From positions 1-64,000 of IMG/VR virus record IMGVR_UViG_3300020446_001812: a stretch of DNA of 64,000 nt. One strand, 5' to 3'. This document shows positions 6,390 to 15,211 of this stretch, piece by piece. How positions within the stretch are numbered: the first letter of the stretch is position 1; each line of letters begins with the position of its first letter. Made by a program: the position numbers and the translations under genes. The DNA comes from a virus. The notes beneath the pieces are model-generated. The model ran no database searches, was not told the DNA's origin, and saw nothing but the letters and a program-made list of their open reading frames with translations.

Positions 6390-9065
6390 ATGGATCCACA
6401 AAATTTAATTTCAAGACTGAAAGCAAAAGGTCAAGACTTAGCAGATAAAGCAGAAAATGCCGCAAGTACTGTTGCTAATAATTTTAATCAATCTGGCAAT
6501 ATTTCAGTAGGCGGAGTTGCTAGTGCAGTAGAAGGTGCGTTATCTGACATTACTGGTTCTACAGTTGATATGACAAAAACTGTTAACGGAATCACAGGTC
6601 CTGCTCTAGGACAACTTGATCTTGCATATGGTGGACTTTCAAATGTTTTACAACAAAATATGATGAGTAATCCTATTATGCAAGGAATATCTGGATTTTC
6701 TTCTGGGTTAGCAGGATTGACTGGCATGTTTGGTTTAGGAAAGCAACCAAATATACTTGAAGGTTTTGCAAGTTACAATTATGTTTTTACTTTAGGATGC
6801 TTGACTGACTTTGAATTAAATTTTCCTGATCTAACATATAGATATAGAGATCCATTAATTACTATATTAAAAAGTGGCGGAGGCGACTTAAAAGGTAGTA
6901 GAACTGTTTATGAAAGAAATGGAAAAACGGAGTATTTCATAGATGACGTAGAAATTGAAACTATAGTAGCAGGAAATCCGGGGACTAGATCAACTAATGC
7001 AACAAGTATAAAGTTCCAAATTACAGAACCATATAGTATGGGACTATTTTTACAAGCCTTACAAATTGCCGCATTAAGTGCTGGACATAAAAATTACATA
7101 GAAGCTCCGTATGTTTTATCAGTTGAATTCAAGGGATACGATCAAGCAGGTAGGAGGTACACTGCAAGGCAAGGTAGAAGAATATTTCCATTAAAATTTG
7201 TTAACGTTGAATTTGAAGTTACTGAAGGAGGAAGTATGTATGCTGTACAAGCAATTCCTTTTCATGAAGAAGCACTTAAAGATCAAATGCAAACAACAAG
7301 AACAGATATTACATTTCATGGCAGGACAGTATCTGAAATGTTGCAATGGGGATTTCAAAGTTTAACAAATAATATGAATGAAAAATTGCTTGAGGGAGAA
7401 AAAGTAGGAAATGCAACTAAAGCAGATCAGTATATTATTTTGTTCCCGACAGAAAATAGTAGTGCAAAAGAATCTGCCGCTTTTAGTAAAGTACAATCGT
7501 CAGGAGGAGATAGTGCCACTACTGCTGGTAATAATGGATCACAAGAAGGGCAAGAACAAAGAGAACTAACTGAGGAACAATTACAAAGATTATATGAATC
7601 TGCAACTGGTGTGCTAAACGGCAAAATGACAATGAAGGAATTTGAAAGTAAATTAGCAGAAGAAAAAGGTATAATTTTAAAACGTTCAAGTTTAGGAGAA
7701 ACAATTAGAGAATACGCCGATAAAGAAGAAAATATAAATTCAATTGGTATGAGCAAAATTGTTAAAAGCAGATTAGATACTGGCAAAAAACCATTTGGTA
7801 AGAAGAAAGATTGCGAAGATGAAAATGTAAAAGGTAAAATTGATAGATGTAAAGTTGTACCGTCTGATGATGCTAGAATTATGTCAGTAAGCTCTGGTAA
7901 AAAATTACAAGATATAATTGAAGAAGTAATATTATTAAGTGAATACGGAAGAGGAATAACAGAGCGTAAACCAGATACTAACGGAATGTTAGATTGGTTT
8001 AGAATAGAAACAAATGTTTATCAAGTTACAAGTCATGAAAATGTTGACCAGACAGGTAAACCTCCTAGAATTTTTGTTTTTAGAGTTGTGCCATATAAAG
8101 TACATCATAGTAAATTTAGAAGTCCTACTGAAAAGAGTAAAGGTATACAAAATATAAAAAATATTGCGGCCAAAGAATACAATTACATTTATACAGGACA
8201 AAACAAAGATATTATAAATTTTGACATTAATTTTAACCATGCATTTTTTACAAGTATTGCAGGAGATTTTGGACAAAAAACTGCGGATAGTTTAACATCA
8301 GAAAGTGGTGCAAAAGCGGCAGGAAATAAGGTAGCTTCTCCAGGTGCAACTACAGGTGATACTAACAGTACAGAAAATTCAAAAACAAATGCATCAATTA
8401 ACACAGGCAATCCTACTGACGGTGGCGGCCCTATGGTACATCCAGAAAGTATTGTTGCAAGAAATTTTAATGAAGCATTAATGAACAGTCCTGTAGATTT
8501 AGTTATGCTAGATTTAGAAATTTGGGGAGATCCATATTATATTGGAGATAGCGGTATGGGCAATTATAGTGCCGCACCTGGTCCAAGTTTTAACATTACT
8601 AGTGACGGGTCTATGGATTATCAAAATGGTGAAGTAGATATAGAAATAAATTTTAGAACACCGATCGATTATGCTGGGAATTATATGGAATTTCCAGGAG
8701 GAGGGTATGGCCCTGTTGGAGCATTCAGCGGATTATATCAAGTTTTATTCTGTAATAATAAATTTAGTAAAGGACAATTTACACAAACACTTCAAACAAT
8801 ACGTAGACCAAAACAAGAAAGTGATACTAAACAAGTAGCCGCAGATGCAACAGGAGCTGTAACTACAAAAGAGGAAAACAAACAGATTTCAACTACTGAA
8901 TCTAAAACAGAAGGTGGTAAAGATAGCCAGAATGGTCCGCCACCTGGACATCCTGAATACAATCAAGGAGCTAATACATCTCCTTCTAAACAACCAAGTT
9001 CAGGATTTATAAAAGGAACTAATGCACGTAGAATGCCCGATGGTAGAATAGTTGGTGGATTGTAA
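6390..9065 (+). CDS. Large baseplate/hub structural protein
   Basis: An 891-residue virion protein between gp53 and gp5, the usual place of a central hub component such as gp27, although I cannot align it to T4 gp27 by eye. The first 120 residues are Ala/Gly/Ser-rich and probably helical. A globular region follows (SYNYVFTLGCLTDFELNFPD near residue 130, then ITEPYSMGLFLQALQIAAL). The middle, about 360-480, is charged and may be a coiled or flexible insert. A second globular part runs to about 800, with VDLVMLDLEIWGDPYYIG. The last 80 residues are polar and disordered. Homologues are known in marine myoviruses as structural proteins. The hub role rests on position. Confidence 0.6.
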   Translation: MDPQNLISRLKAKGQDLADKAENAASTVANNFNQSGNISVGGVASAVEGALSDITGSTVDMTKTVNGITGPALGQLDLAYGGLSNVLQQNMMSNPIMQGISGFSSGLAGLTGMFGLGKQPNILEGFASYNYVFTLGCLTDFELNFPDLTYRYRDPLITILKSGGGDLKGSRTVYERNGKTEYFIDDVEIETIVAGNPGTRSTNATSIKFQITEPYSMGLFLQALQIAALSAGHKNYIEAPYVLSVEFKGYDQAGRRYTARQGRRIFPLKFVNVEFEVTEGGSMYAVQAIPFHEEALKDQMQTTRTDITFHGRTVSEMLQWGFQSLTNNMNEKLLEGEKVGNATKADQYIILFPTENSSAKESAAFSKVQSSGGDSATTAGNNGSQEGQEQRELTEEQLQRLYESATGVLNGKMTMKEFESKLAEEKGIILKRSSLGETIREYADKEENINSIGMSKIVKSRLDTGKKPFGKKKDCEDENVKGKIDRCKVVPSDDARIMSVSSGKKLQDIIEEVILLSEYGRGITERKPDTNGMLDWFRIETNVYQVTSHENVDQTGKPPRIFVFRVVPYKVHHSKFRSPTEKSKGIQNIKNIAAKEYNYIYTGQNKDIINFDINFNHAFFTSIAGDFGQKTADSLTSESGAKAAGNKVASPGATTGDTNSTENSKTNASINTGNPTDGGGPMVHPESIVARNFNEALMNSPVDLVMLDLEIWGDPYYIGDSGMGNYSAAPGPSFNITSDGSMDYQNGEVDIEINFRTPIDYAGNYMEFPGGGYGPVGAFSGLYQVLFCNNKFSKGQFTQTLQTIRRPKQESDTKQVAADATGAVTTKEENKQISTTESKTEGGKDSQNGPPPGHPEYNQGANTSPSKQPSSGFIKGTNARRMPDGRIVGGL

Positions 9066-11056
9066 TGTCAGAAGAAATACGTAGTCCCGCCCCCAAAAAT
9101 GAAGTTGTAAAAAAATTAGAAGGACCAGGTCCTTTTTTAGCTGTTGTACGCAATCATTTAGATCCTGAGTATATGGGAACATTAGAAGTAGAACTACTTC
9201 GCCATGCATCAGAAGGTGGAACACCAGATGCTACTGGACAGGTTGTTGTTGTAAGTTATCTCAGCCCTTTTTACGGAATTACACCTTATAGAGGTGTAAG
9301 TGAAAATGAAGGATTTGATTATACACAAAAAAGTTATGGATTTTGGGCTGTACCTCCTGATGTAGGTACAAAAGTCCTAGTAATTTTTGCAGAAGGTAAC
9401 AGAGGTAAAGGTTATTGGATAGGATGTGTTCAAGACGAGAACATGAATTTTATGGTTCCTGGTATAGCAAGTACAACTTATAATGACGAAGACACTACTA
9501 AAGCAAAACCTGTTGGTGAATATAATAAAAAAACTGAAGAAGCAAAAAGTAGAGATAGCACACAATTTATAAAACCTTGTGCAATGGATTTATGTAAAGT
9601 GCTAGAAAATGCAGGATTAGATAATGATCCTACAAGAGGAACTACAACTAGTAGTGCAAGGCGAGATTTGCCTAGTATGGTTTTTGGTTGGAGTTCCCCT
9701 GGTCCATTAGATAGACGAGACGGCAAACCTACAGTTAAATCTGGAGAAAAGTTAAGTCAAATAGATACACCAGTAAGTAGGCTTACAGGATCAAGCATTG
9801 TTATGGATGATGGAGACCCTACATTATTTAGGAAAGGACCTGCTAGAGGAGAAAATTCTGTACCTAGCGAATATACTACTTTAGATAAAGGCGGAGATCC
9901 TACTATTCCGCACAATGAACTTTTAAGAATAAGGACTAGAACAGGACATCAAATCTTATTACATAATTCTGAAGATTTAGTATACATAGCACACGGTAGC
10001 GGAGATAGTTGGATTGAAATGACAGCTAACGGAAAAATTGATATCTATTCAAAAGATAGTGTTAGTATCCATAGTGAAAACGATTTTAATTTTAAAGCTG
10101 ATAGAGATATTAATATAGAAGCTGGAAACAATGTTAACATAAAAGCTGGAAACCAAATGGTTACAGAAACAGTTGCAAATTATGAAGTAAAAGTTGGAGC
10201 AGATGGAAAAATTACATGTGCAGGAACAAGTAATATTAAATCTAAACATCATTACGAGACAGCTGACCGAATTGATATGAATGGTCCACCAGCTTCAGAG
10301 GCTTCTTCGGCTGCTATACCTACTAGAGTTCCAAAAAAAGGATCCTGGACAGGACAAGAAAATAAAAATCCTTTAGAACACACACCTGAAAAGACTGATA
10401 GTGACCCAGAAAAGATCAAAGCTGGAACAGCTAATAATACTAGTGATGATAAAAATAAAGAAAAAAATCCTGAAGATACTTTTAAAAAGTGTGCAACAGA
10501 ACCAGAGCCTGAAGAAGAAAGCACTGTAGATGATGATCCTGTATCGGACAGCACAGAAGTAACAAAATCGGAAAATGCAACTTTAGTCAATCAGAACGGA
10601 GTGCCTCAAACAACTACAACAAATACTGAAACTACTGAAGGCGGTACTACAACACAAACAAGTTCTACATCTACAACAACTGAAACAATTACATCAGGAG
10701 GAAAAGCTGTGCTAGTAGGGGAAGATGGACAAGTTATTCCTGAAGCAACACCTCCTAAACAGATAGCTGTAGCAAGAAATGCCGATGGAAAAATTATATC
10801 AAGAACAGTAGAAATAGAAGGCGTAGATGAAGATGGATTTGCATATACTGAGACAAAACGTATTGCTGTCGATCCTAGCACAGGTAAAGATATTGATGGA
10901 CCAGTCAAGGTATCACAATATGCTTCAAGTAACGCAAACAAAAATAAAGTAGAATACGAAGGCGGCGCAAAGCCAAGCAATACTGTTGAGTCATCTTCTT
11001 TTGAAGATGACGAAGATCCTTACGCTGATCTTACAGATGAGTACCTAAATAGCTAA
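9065..11056 (+). CDS. gp5: Baseplate hub spike, gp5/VgrG-like, without lysozyme domain
   Basis: A 663-residue central spike protein. Residues about 15-130 form an OB-fold like those of gp5 and VgrG (GPFLAVVRNHLDPEYMGTLE to GKGYWIGCVQD). Residues about 280-400 contain the needle-like repeat part: LLRIRTRTGHQILL, then regular alternating hydrophobic strands (DIYSKDSVSIHSE, DINIEAGNNVNIKAG), typical of a trimeric beta-helix. T4 gp5 carries a lysozyme domain between these parts; here the space (about 165-280) shows no lysozyme catalytic pattern. From about 400 to the end the protein is rich in Thr, Glu and Pro and looks disordered. The start overlaps the preceding stop (TAATG). Confidence 0.8.
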   Translation: MSEEIRSPAPKNEVVKKLEGPGPFLAVVRNHLDPEYMGTLEVELLRHASEGGTPDATGQVVVVSYLSPFYGITPYRGVSENEGFDYTQKSYGFWAVPPDVGTKVLVIFAEGNRGKGYWIGCVQDENMNFMVPGIASTTYNDEDTTKAKPVGEYNKKTEEAKSRDSTQFIKPCAMDLCKVLENAGLDNDPTRGTTTSSARRDLPSMVFGWSSPGPLDRRDGKPTVKSGEKLSQIDTPVSRLTGSSIVMDDGDPTLFRKGPARGENSVPSEYTTLDKGGDPTIPHNELLRIRTRTGHQILLHNSEDLVYIAHGSGDSWIEMTANGKIDIYSKDSVSIHSENDFNFKADRDINIEAGNNVNIKAGNQMVTETVANYEVKVGADGKITCAGTSNIKSKHHYETADRIDMNGPPASEASSAAIPTRVPKKGSWTGQENKNPLEHTPEKTDSDPEKIKAGTANNTSDDKNKEKNPEDTFKKCATEPEPEEESTVDDDPVSDSTEVTKSENATLVNQNGVPQTTTTNTETTEGGTTTQTSSTSTTTETITSGGKAVLVGEDGQVIPEATPPKQIAVARNADGKIISRTVEIEGVDEDGFAYTETKRIAVDPSTGKDIDGPVKVSQYASSNANKNKVEYEGGAKPSNTVESSSFEDDEDPYADLTDEYLNS

Positions 11057-11068
11057 GGTAAATACGTT

Positions 11069-11518
11069 ATGAGCACAGAAGAGAAAAAACTTTATCAAGA
11101 AATTACAGTAAAAGGAAATTCTAGACCTGATTATGGTATAGGATCTAAAACTTACAAAGGTTTTTCAACAGTCAATCCAGATCAAAACGGTTTTAATCTA
11201 TATGATTTCGAAATTATCAAGCAGGATATAATTAATCATTTTCATATTAGACAAGGAGAAAATTTAAGTAATCCTAATTTTGGTACAATTATATGGGATG
11301 TCCTATATGAACCTCTTACAGAAAGAATGAAACAAATAATTGTAGAAAATGTAACTGAAATTGTAAATTATGATCCAAGAGTAAATGCTGTTAATGTTAC
11401 TGTAGATCAATACGAGAGTGGCTTACAAATAGAAGCAGAACTTGTTTTTCTTCCTTATAATATTGTAGAACAAATGCGTTTTACATTTGACCAAAATAAC
11501 GGATTTTTGACAACATAA
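11069..11518 (+). CDS. gp25: Baseplate wedge protein gp25
   Basis: A 149-residue protein of the gp25/GPW family. Landmarks are QDIINHFHIRQGENLSNPNFG, then LYEPLTERMK, then YDPRVNAVNVTVDQ, close to the family's usual order and length (T4 gp25 has 132). In the contractile baseplate, gp25 joins the gp6-gp7 wedge core and is thought to template sheath assembly. Its ATG follows gp5 by 12 bases with an AAGGT upstream. gp6 follows after a 57-base gap that carries a late-type box. Confidence 0.88.
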   Translation: MSTEEKKLYQEITVKGNSRPDYGIGSKTYKGFSTVNPDQNGFNLYDFEIIKQDIINHFHIRQGENLSNPNFGTIIWDVLYEPLTERMKQIIVENVTEIVNYDPRVNAVNVTVDQYESGLQIEAELVFLPYNIVEQMRFTFDQNNGFLTT

Positions 11519-11543
11519 ATTATATACGCAGTTTACTAAAACT

Positions 11544-11552
11544 AATAAATAC
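11544..11552 (+). promoter_or_regulatory. Late promoter before gp6
   Basis: AATAAATAC ends 23 bases before the gp6 ATG at 11576, within the 57-base gap after gp25. AAGGAA at 11564-11569 is the ribosome binding site. It fits the late box ATAAATA set. Confidence 0.65.
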
Positions 11553-11575
11553 TGCTAATAAACAAGGAAAGCAAG

Positions 11576-14500
11576 ATGTCCTCAACAGATAGACAAAATA
11601 GACTACTAGTAGCAGAAGATTGGAAACGCATCTATCAAAGTTATAGAAACGCTGATTTCAAATCTTACGATTTTGATAACTTGCGTAGGACAATGATTAA
11701 TTACCTACGACAAAATTATCCGGAAGATTTCAACGATTACATTGAATCATCAGAATATCTTGCTCTAATAGATCTTATTGCATTTTTAGGTCAAAATTTT
11801 GCTTTCCGTTCAGACTTAAATGCAAGAGAAAATTTTCTTGAACTAGCTGAACGCAGAGAATCTGTATTACGTTTAGCTCGAACATTATCATATAATCCTA
11901 AAAGAAATCAAGCAGCCAATGGATTATTAAAAATTGAAAGTGTACAAACATCAGAATCTGTCAGAGATAGCAATAATATCAATTTAGAAAATCAAACAAT
12001 AGTTTGGAATGATCCTAGTAATTCAAACTGGCAAGAACAATTTACAAAAGTGTTAAATGCCGCATTGCCTATCAACGGAACTGTAGGACGCCCAGTTAAA
12101 AAAGAAACAGTCAATTCTATCCCAACAGAACAATATAGATTAAACAGTACTAATAGTACAGTCCCTGTGTTTGGATTTAATAAAACAATTAGTGGAGTTA
12201 CTTCTAGATTTGAAATAGTCAGTACAGATATATTGAATGGTACAATAATAGAAGAATCTCCTTACCCTGGAAATAATTTTGCGTTTCTTTATAGAGATGA
12301 CGGTAAAGGACCAAGCAGTAGCAACACAGGATATTTTTGCCATTTCAGACAAGGTACATTAGACAATGGTGCATTTAATGTAGGTGCCCCTAGCACTAAT
12401 CAAGTTGTAGCAATAGATGCTCCAAATGTAAATAATTCAGATGTATGGTTGTATAGCGTTGATGAATTTGGATTAGAACAAGAACTTTGGACAAAAGTTG
12501 ATGCTGTTGAAGGAAATAATGTTGTCTACAATAGTTTAAGTAAAAGTATTAGAAATATTTATAGCGTACTTACTAGAGCAAATGATAGAATTAGTTTAAT
12601 TTTTGCTGACGGAACTTTTGGTAATTTACCTCAAGGTAATTTTAAAATTTATTATCGCACAAGCAAAAACGAAAGATTAATTATAGACCCAAGTGACATG
12701 CGTGGAGTAAGTATCAATATTCCATATATAAGCAAATCAGGAAAAAATGAACAATTATCTTTAGTGTTCCAATTAAAATACACAGTAGATAATGCAAGTA
12801 TTAGTGAAACAAGTGCAAGTATAAAAAGAAATGCACCTGCAAATTATTATACACAAAATAGAATGATTACAGCAGAAGACTATCAGATAGCACCTCTTAC
12901 AAGTAGTCAGGAGATTATTAAAGTCAAAAGTGTAAACAGAGTTTCAAGCGGTATTAGTAGATATTTAGACTTAGTAGACGCTACAGGTAGATATAGTAAG
13001 ACAAACTTATTTGCAACAGACGGTATTTTAACAAGAGAATATTTAGATACAAAAGAAGGTTTTGATTTTGTTACAAAAACCGATATAGAAGGTGTTATTG
13101 CAAATATAATTGAACCAATATTAAACAATAGAAAAGTAAAAAATTATTATCTTACTAAATTTCCTAAAACTTTAGTAGGAGATTTAAATTTAATCTGGAG
13201 AAGTGTTACAAAAGATACTAATTTAAATACAGGATATTTTACAAACACAGTTGGTATAAGACAGCAACTAGGATCATTTACTGCAAGTGTGCTTAAATTA
13301 ATTAAGCCGGGAACATTATTAAAGTTCCAACCACCTGCCGGTAAACATTTTATGAAAAATAATGAGCATGGATTAATGCCTGGTCCTGCTGATCATCCTA
13401 ATGCTGTTGAATACAAATGGGTAAAAGTAAACAGTGTTTTAGGAGACGGGACAACAAATTCAGCAGATGGACAAGGTGCTGTATCTATAAATGACATTAT
13501 TCCTGAGGGTGCTGAATTAGTTCAAATTATTCCAAGAATTGCAAGCAAAATACAAACACCTGTACAAACGCAATTAGTAAATCAAATATTTGCATACAAA
13601 ACATTTGGCTTGAGATTTGATACAAATGCAGGAGAATGGCGCCTAATAACAAGCACCAATTTAGATAGTGCAAGTGAATTTAGTATTGGTAAAACAGGTG
13701 ATAATACTAATCAACAATTAGATGCAAGTTGGTTATTGTTATTTGAAACAAATGGTGAAACATACACTGTAACTTATAGAGGTGGAAGATATCTCTTTGA
13801 AAGTGATGAAGAAATAAGATTCTACTTTGATAACAGTGATAAAGTTTACAATAATAGAACAGGTAAAATAATTAAGGATAAGATTTCTGTATTGAATATA
13901 AATCAAAAAGATCCATCTGCTGATCCTTTACCTTTTACTGTTGATTACGATTGGGAAATAGTAGAAGATTATAGAGATACTGAAGGATATGTCAATAGTA
14001 AAAAAGTTCAAGTTAGTTTCTTTGATGAAGATGATGACGGTGTTGTAGATGACCCAGATTTATTTGATGTCATAGTAAAAGAAAATGTAAATCCTTTGAA
14101 AAAATATATATTTACTGAGAAGATTACTAGCATTGACGGTGTTGAAGAATATTTCTATAAATCAAATTCAATATTAAATATAATTGTATTAGAAGATAAA
14201 GGATCATTAGGATCTACATCTAGCTACGATGATGGACAAGTATTTTATTATGTAAAAGAAGATTTATTTGAAACATTAGATAAAACTACAGGAAACTTAA
14301 TTGTAACACAAAATTATAGAGCACAAATTGGCAGAGATAATTTAAAATTTCATTATGTACATGCGGCAGATGAAAGTACAAGAATTGATCCTAGTGTTAG
14401 TAATATTGTAGATACTTATTTGTTAACAAGATCTTATGATAATAATTTTAGACAATACTTAGATGAAACAATAAATCAAAAACCATTACCACCAAGTAGT

Positions 14501-15211
14501 GATGAATTATTTTTAAGCTATAGTTCTAACCTAAATAATATTAAGTCATTAAGTGACGAAATAATTTATCATCCAGTTAAGTACAAAATATTATTTGGTA
14601 CAAAAGCGGATGCAGAATTGCAAGCAGATTTTAAAATAGTAAAAAATCCTGACATAGTAATTAACGACAATGAAGTAAAATCAAGAGTCATTAGTGCAAT
14701 TAATGAATTTTTTGCTTTAGATAATTGGGATTTTGGCGAGTCATTTTATTTTACCGAATTAAGTGCTTATGTCATGCAACAACTTTCGCCTACTATAGTA
14801 ACATTTGTAATTGTTCCAAAACAGGAAAATCAAAGTTTTGGTAGCTTGTTTGAAATTAAATCAGAATCAGATGAGATATTTATTTCTGGTGCTACTGTAA
14901 GTGATGTAACAATTATAGATAACATTACTGCATCTAGACTAAAAGCATCTGGTGCAATTACTACAAATGCAACAACAATTAATACTGGAATACAAAGTTC
15001 AACAGTTAGTACTTCGGGTACCTCATCTGTAGGAACAACTGTAAACACCTATAGCACTACTAGCAGTTCAAGTTCTAGCAGTTCAAGTTCTAGCAGTTCA
15101 GGAAGCAGTGGTTCAGGTGGCAGTGGATCATCAGGCGGTGGCGGATCATCAGGTGGTGGCGGATCATCAGGCGGTGGCGGATCATCAGGCGGTGGAGGAT
15201 ATGGCTACTAA
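11576..15211 (+). CDS. gp6: Baseplate wedge protein gp6, long form
   Basis: A 1,211-residue wedge protein. The first 130 residues have the gp6 signature: MINYLRQNYPEDFNDYIESS, LIAFLGQNFAFRSDLNARE, ERRESVLRLARTLSYNPKRN. T4 gp6 has 660 residues, so this form is nearly twice as long, with extra beta-rich domains after about residue 600 and a C-terminal domain at about 1020-1110. The final 50 residues are almost only Ser and Gly, encoded by two tandem DNA repeats. gp6 forms the dimeric ring that holds the six wedges together. The start has AAGGAA eight bases upstream. The stop TAA shares one base with the next ATG. Confidence 0.85.
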   Translation: MSSTDRQNRLLVAEDWKRIYQSYRNADFKSYDFDNLRRTMINYLRQNYPEDFNDYIESSEYLALIDLIAFLGQNFAFRSDLNARENFLELAERRESVLRLARTLSYNPKRNQAANGLLKIESVQTSESVRDSNNINLENQTIVWNDPSNSNWQEQFTKVLNAALPINGTVGRPVKKETVNSIPTEQYRLNSTNSTVPVFGFNKTISGVTSRFEIVSTDILNGTIIEESPYPGNNFAFLYRDDGKGPSSSNTGYFCHFRQGTLDNGAFNVGAPSTNQVVAIDAPNVNNSDVWLYSVDEFGLEQELWTKVDAVEGNNVVYNSLSKSIRNIYSVLTRANDRISLIFADGTFGNLPQGNFKIYYRTSKNERLIIDPSDMRGVSINIPYISKSGKNEQLSLVFQLKYTVDNASISETSASIKRNAPANYYTQNRMITAEDYQIAPLTSSQEIIKVKSVNRVSSGISRYLDLVDATGRYSKTNLFATDGILTREYLDTKEGFDFVTKTDIEGVIANIIEPILNNRKVKNYYLTKFPKTLVGDLNLIWRSVTKDTNLNTGYFTNTVGIRQQLGSFTASVLKLIKPGTLLKFQPPAGKHFMKNNEHGLMPGPADHPNAVEYKWVKVNSVLGDGTTNSADGQGAVSINDIIPEGAELVQIIPRIASKIQTPVQTQLVNQIFAYKTFGLRFDTNAGEWRLITSTNLDSASEFSIGKTGDNTNQQLDASWLLLFETNGETYTVTYRGGRYLFESDEEIRFYFDNSDKVYNNRTGKIIKDKISVLNINQKDPSADPLPFTVDYDWEIVEDYRDTEGYVNSKKVQVSFFDEDDDGVVDDPDLFDVIVKENVNPLKKYIFTEKITSIDGVEEYFYKSNSILNIIVLEDKGSLGSTSSYDDGQVFYYVKEDLFETLDKTTGNLIVTQNYRAQIGRDNLKFHYVHAADESTRIDPSVSNIVDTYLLTRSYDNNFRQYLDETINQKPLPPSSDELFLSYSSNLNNIKSLSDEIIYHPVKYKILFGTKADAELQADFKIVKNPDIVINDNEVKSRVISAINEFFALDNWDFGESFYFTELSAYVMQQLSPTIVTFVIVPKQENQSFGSLFEIKSESDEIFISGATVSDVTIIDNITASRLKASGAITTNATTINTGIQSSTVSTSGTSSVGTTVNTYSTTSSSSSSSSSSSSSGSSGSGGSGSSGGGGSSGGGGSSGGGGSSGGGGYGY
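15062..15100 (+). repeat. 15-base tandem repeat (Ser codons) in gp6
   Basis: Unit AGCAGTTCAAGTTCT at 15062-15076 and 15077-15091, with a partial third copy to 15100. It is codon-aligned from residue 1163 and encodes only Ser. It likely arose by slippage and adds a flexible polyserine segment. Confidence 0.9.
15125..15196 (+). repeat. 18-base tandem repeat (GSSGGG) in gp6
   Basis: Four adjacent copies of GGATCATCAGGCGGTGGC, with single-base changes in copies two and four, at 15125, 15143, 15161 and 15179. Codon-aligned, each copy encodes Gly-Ser-Ser-Gly-Gly-Gly. A flexible linker-like tail results, which looks far richer in GC than the surrounding gene. Confidence 0.95.

Noticed and set aside
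11057-11065. GGTAAATAC just before gp25
   Set aside because: It resembles the late box, but it ends only three bases before the ATG, unlike the 20-23 bases of the other boxes; it more likely serves as part of the ribosome binding region.
15062-15196. Possible CRISPR-like repeat array
   Set aside because: The units are adjacent, codon-aligned and without spacers; they are simple coding tandem repeats.
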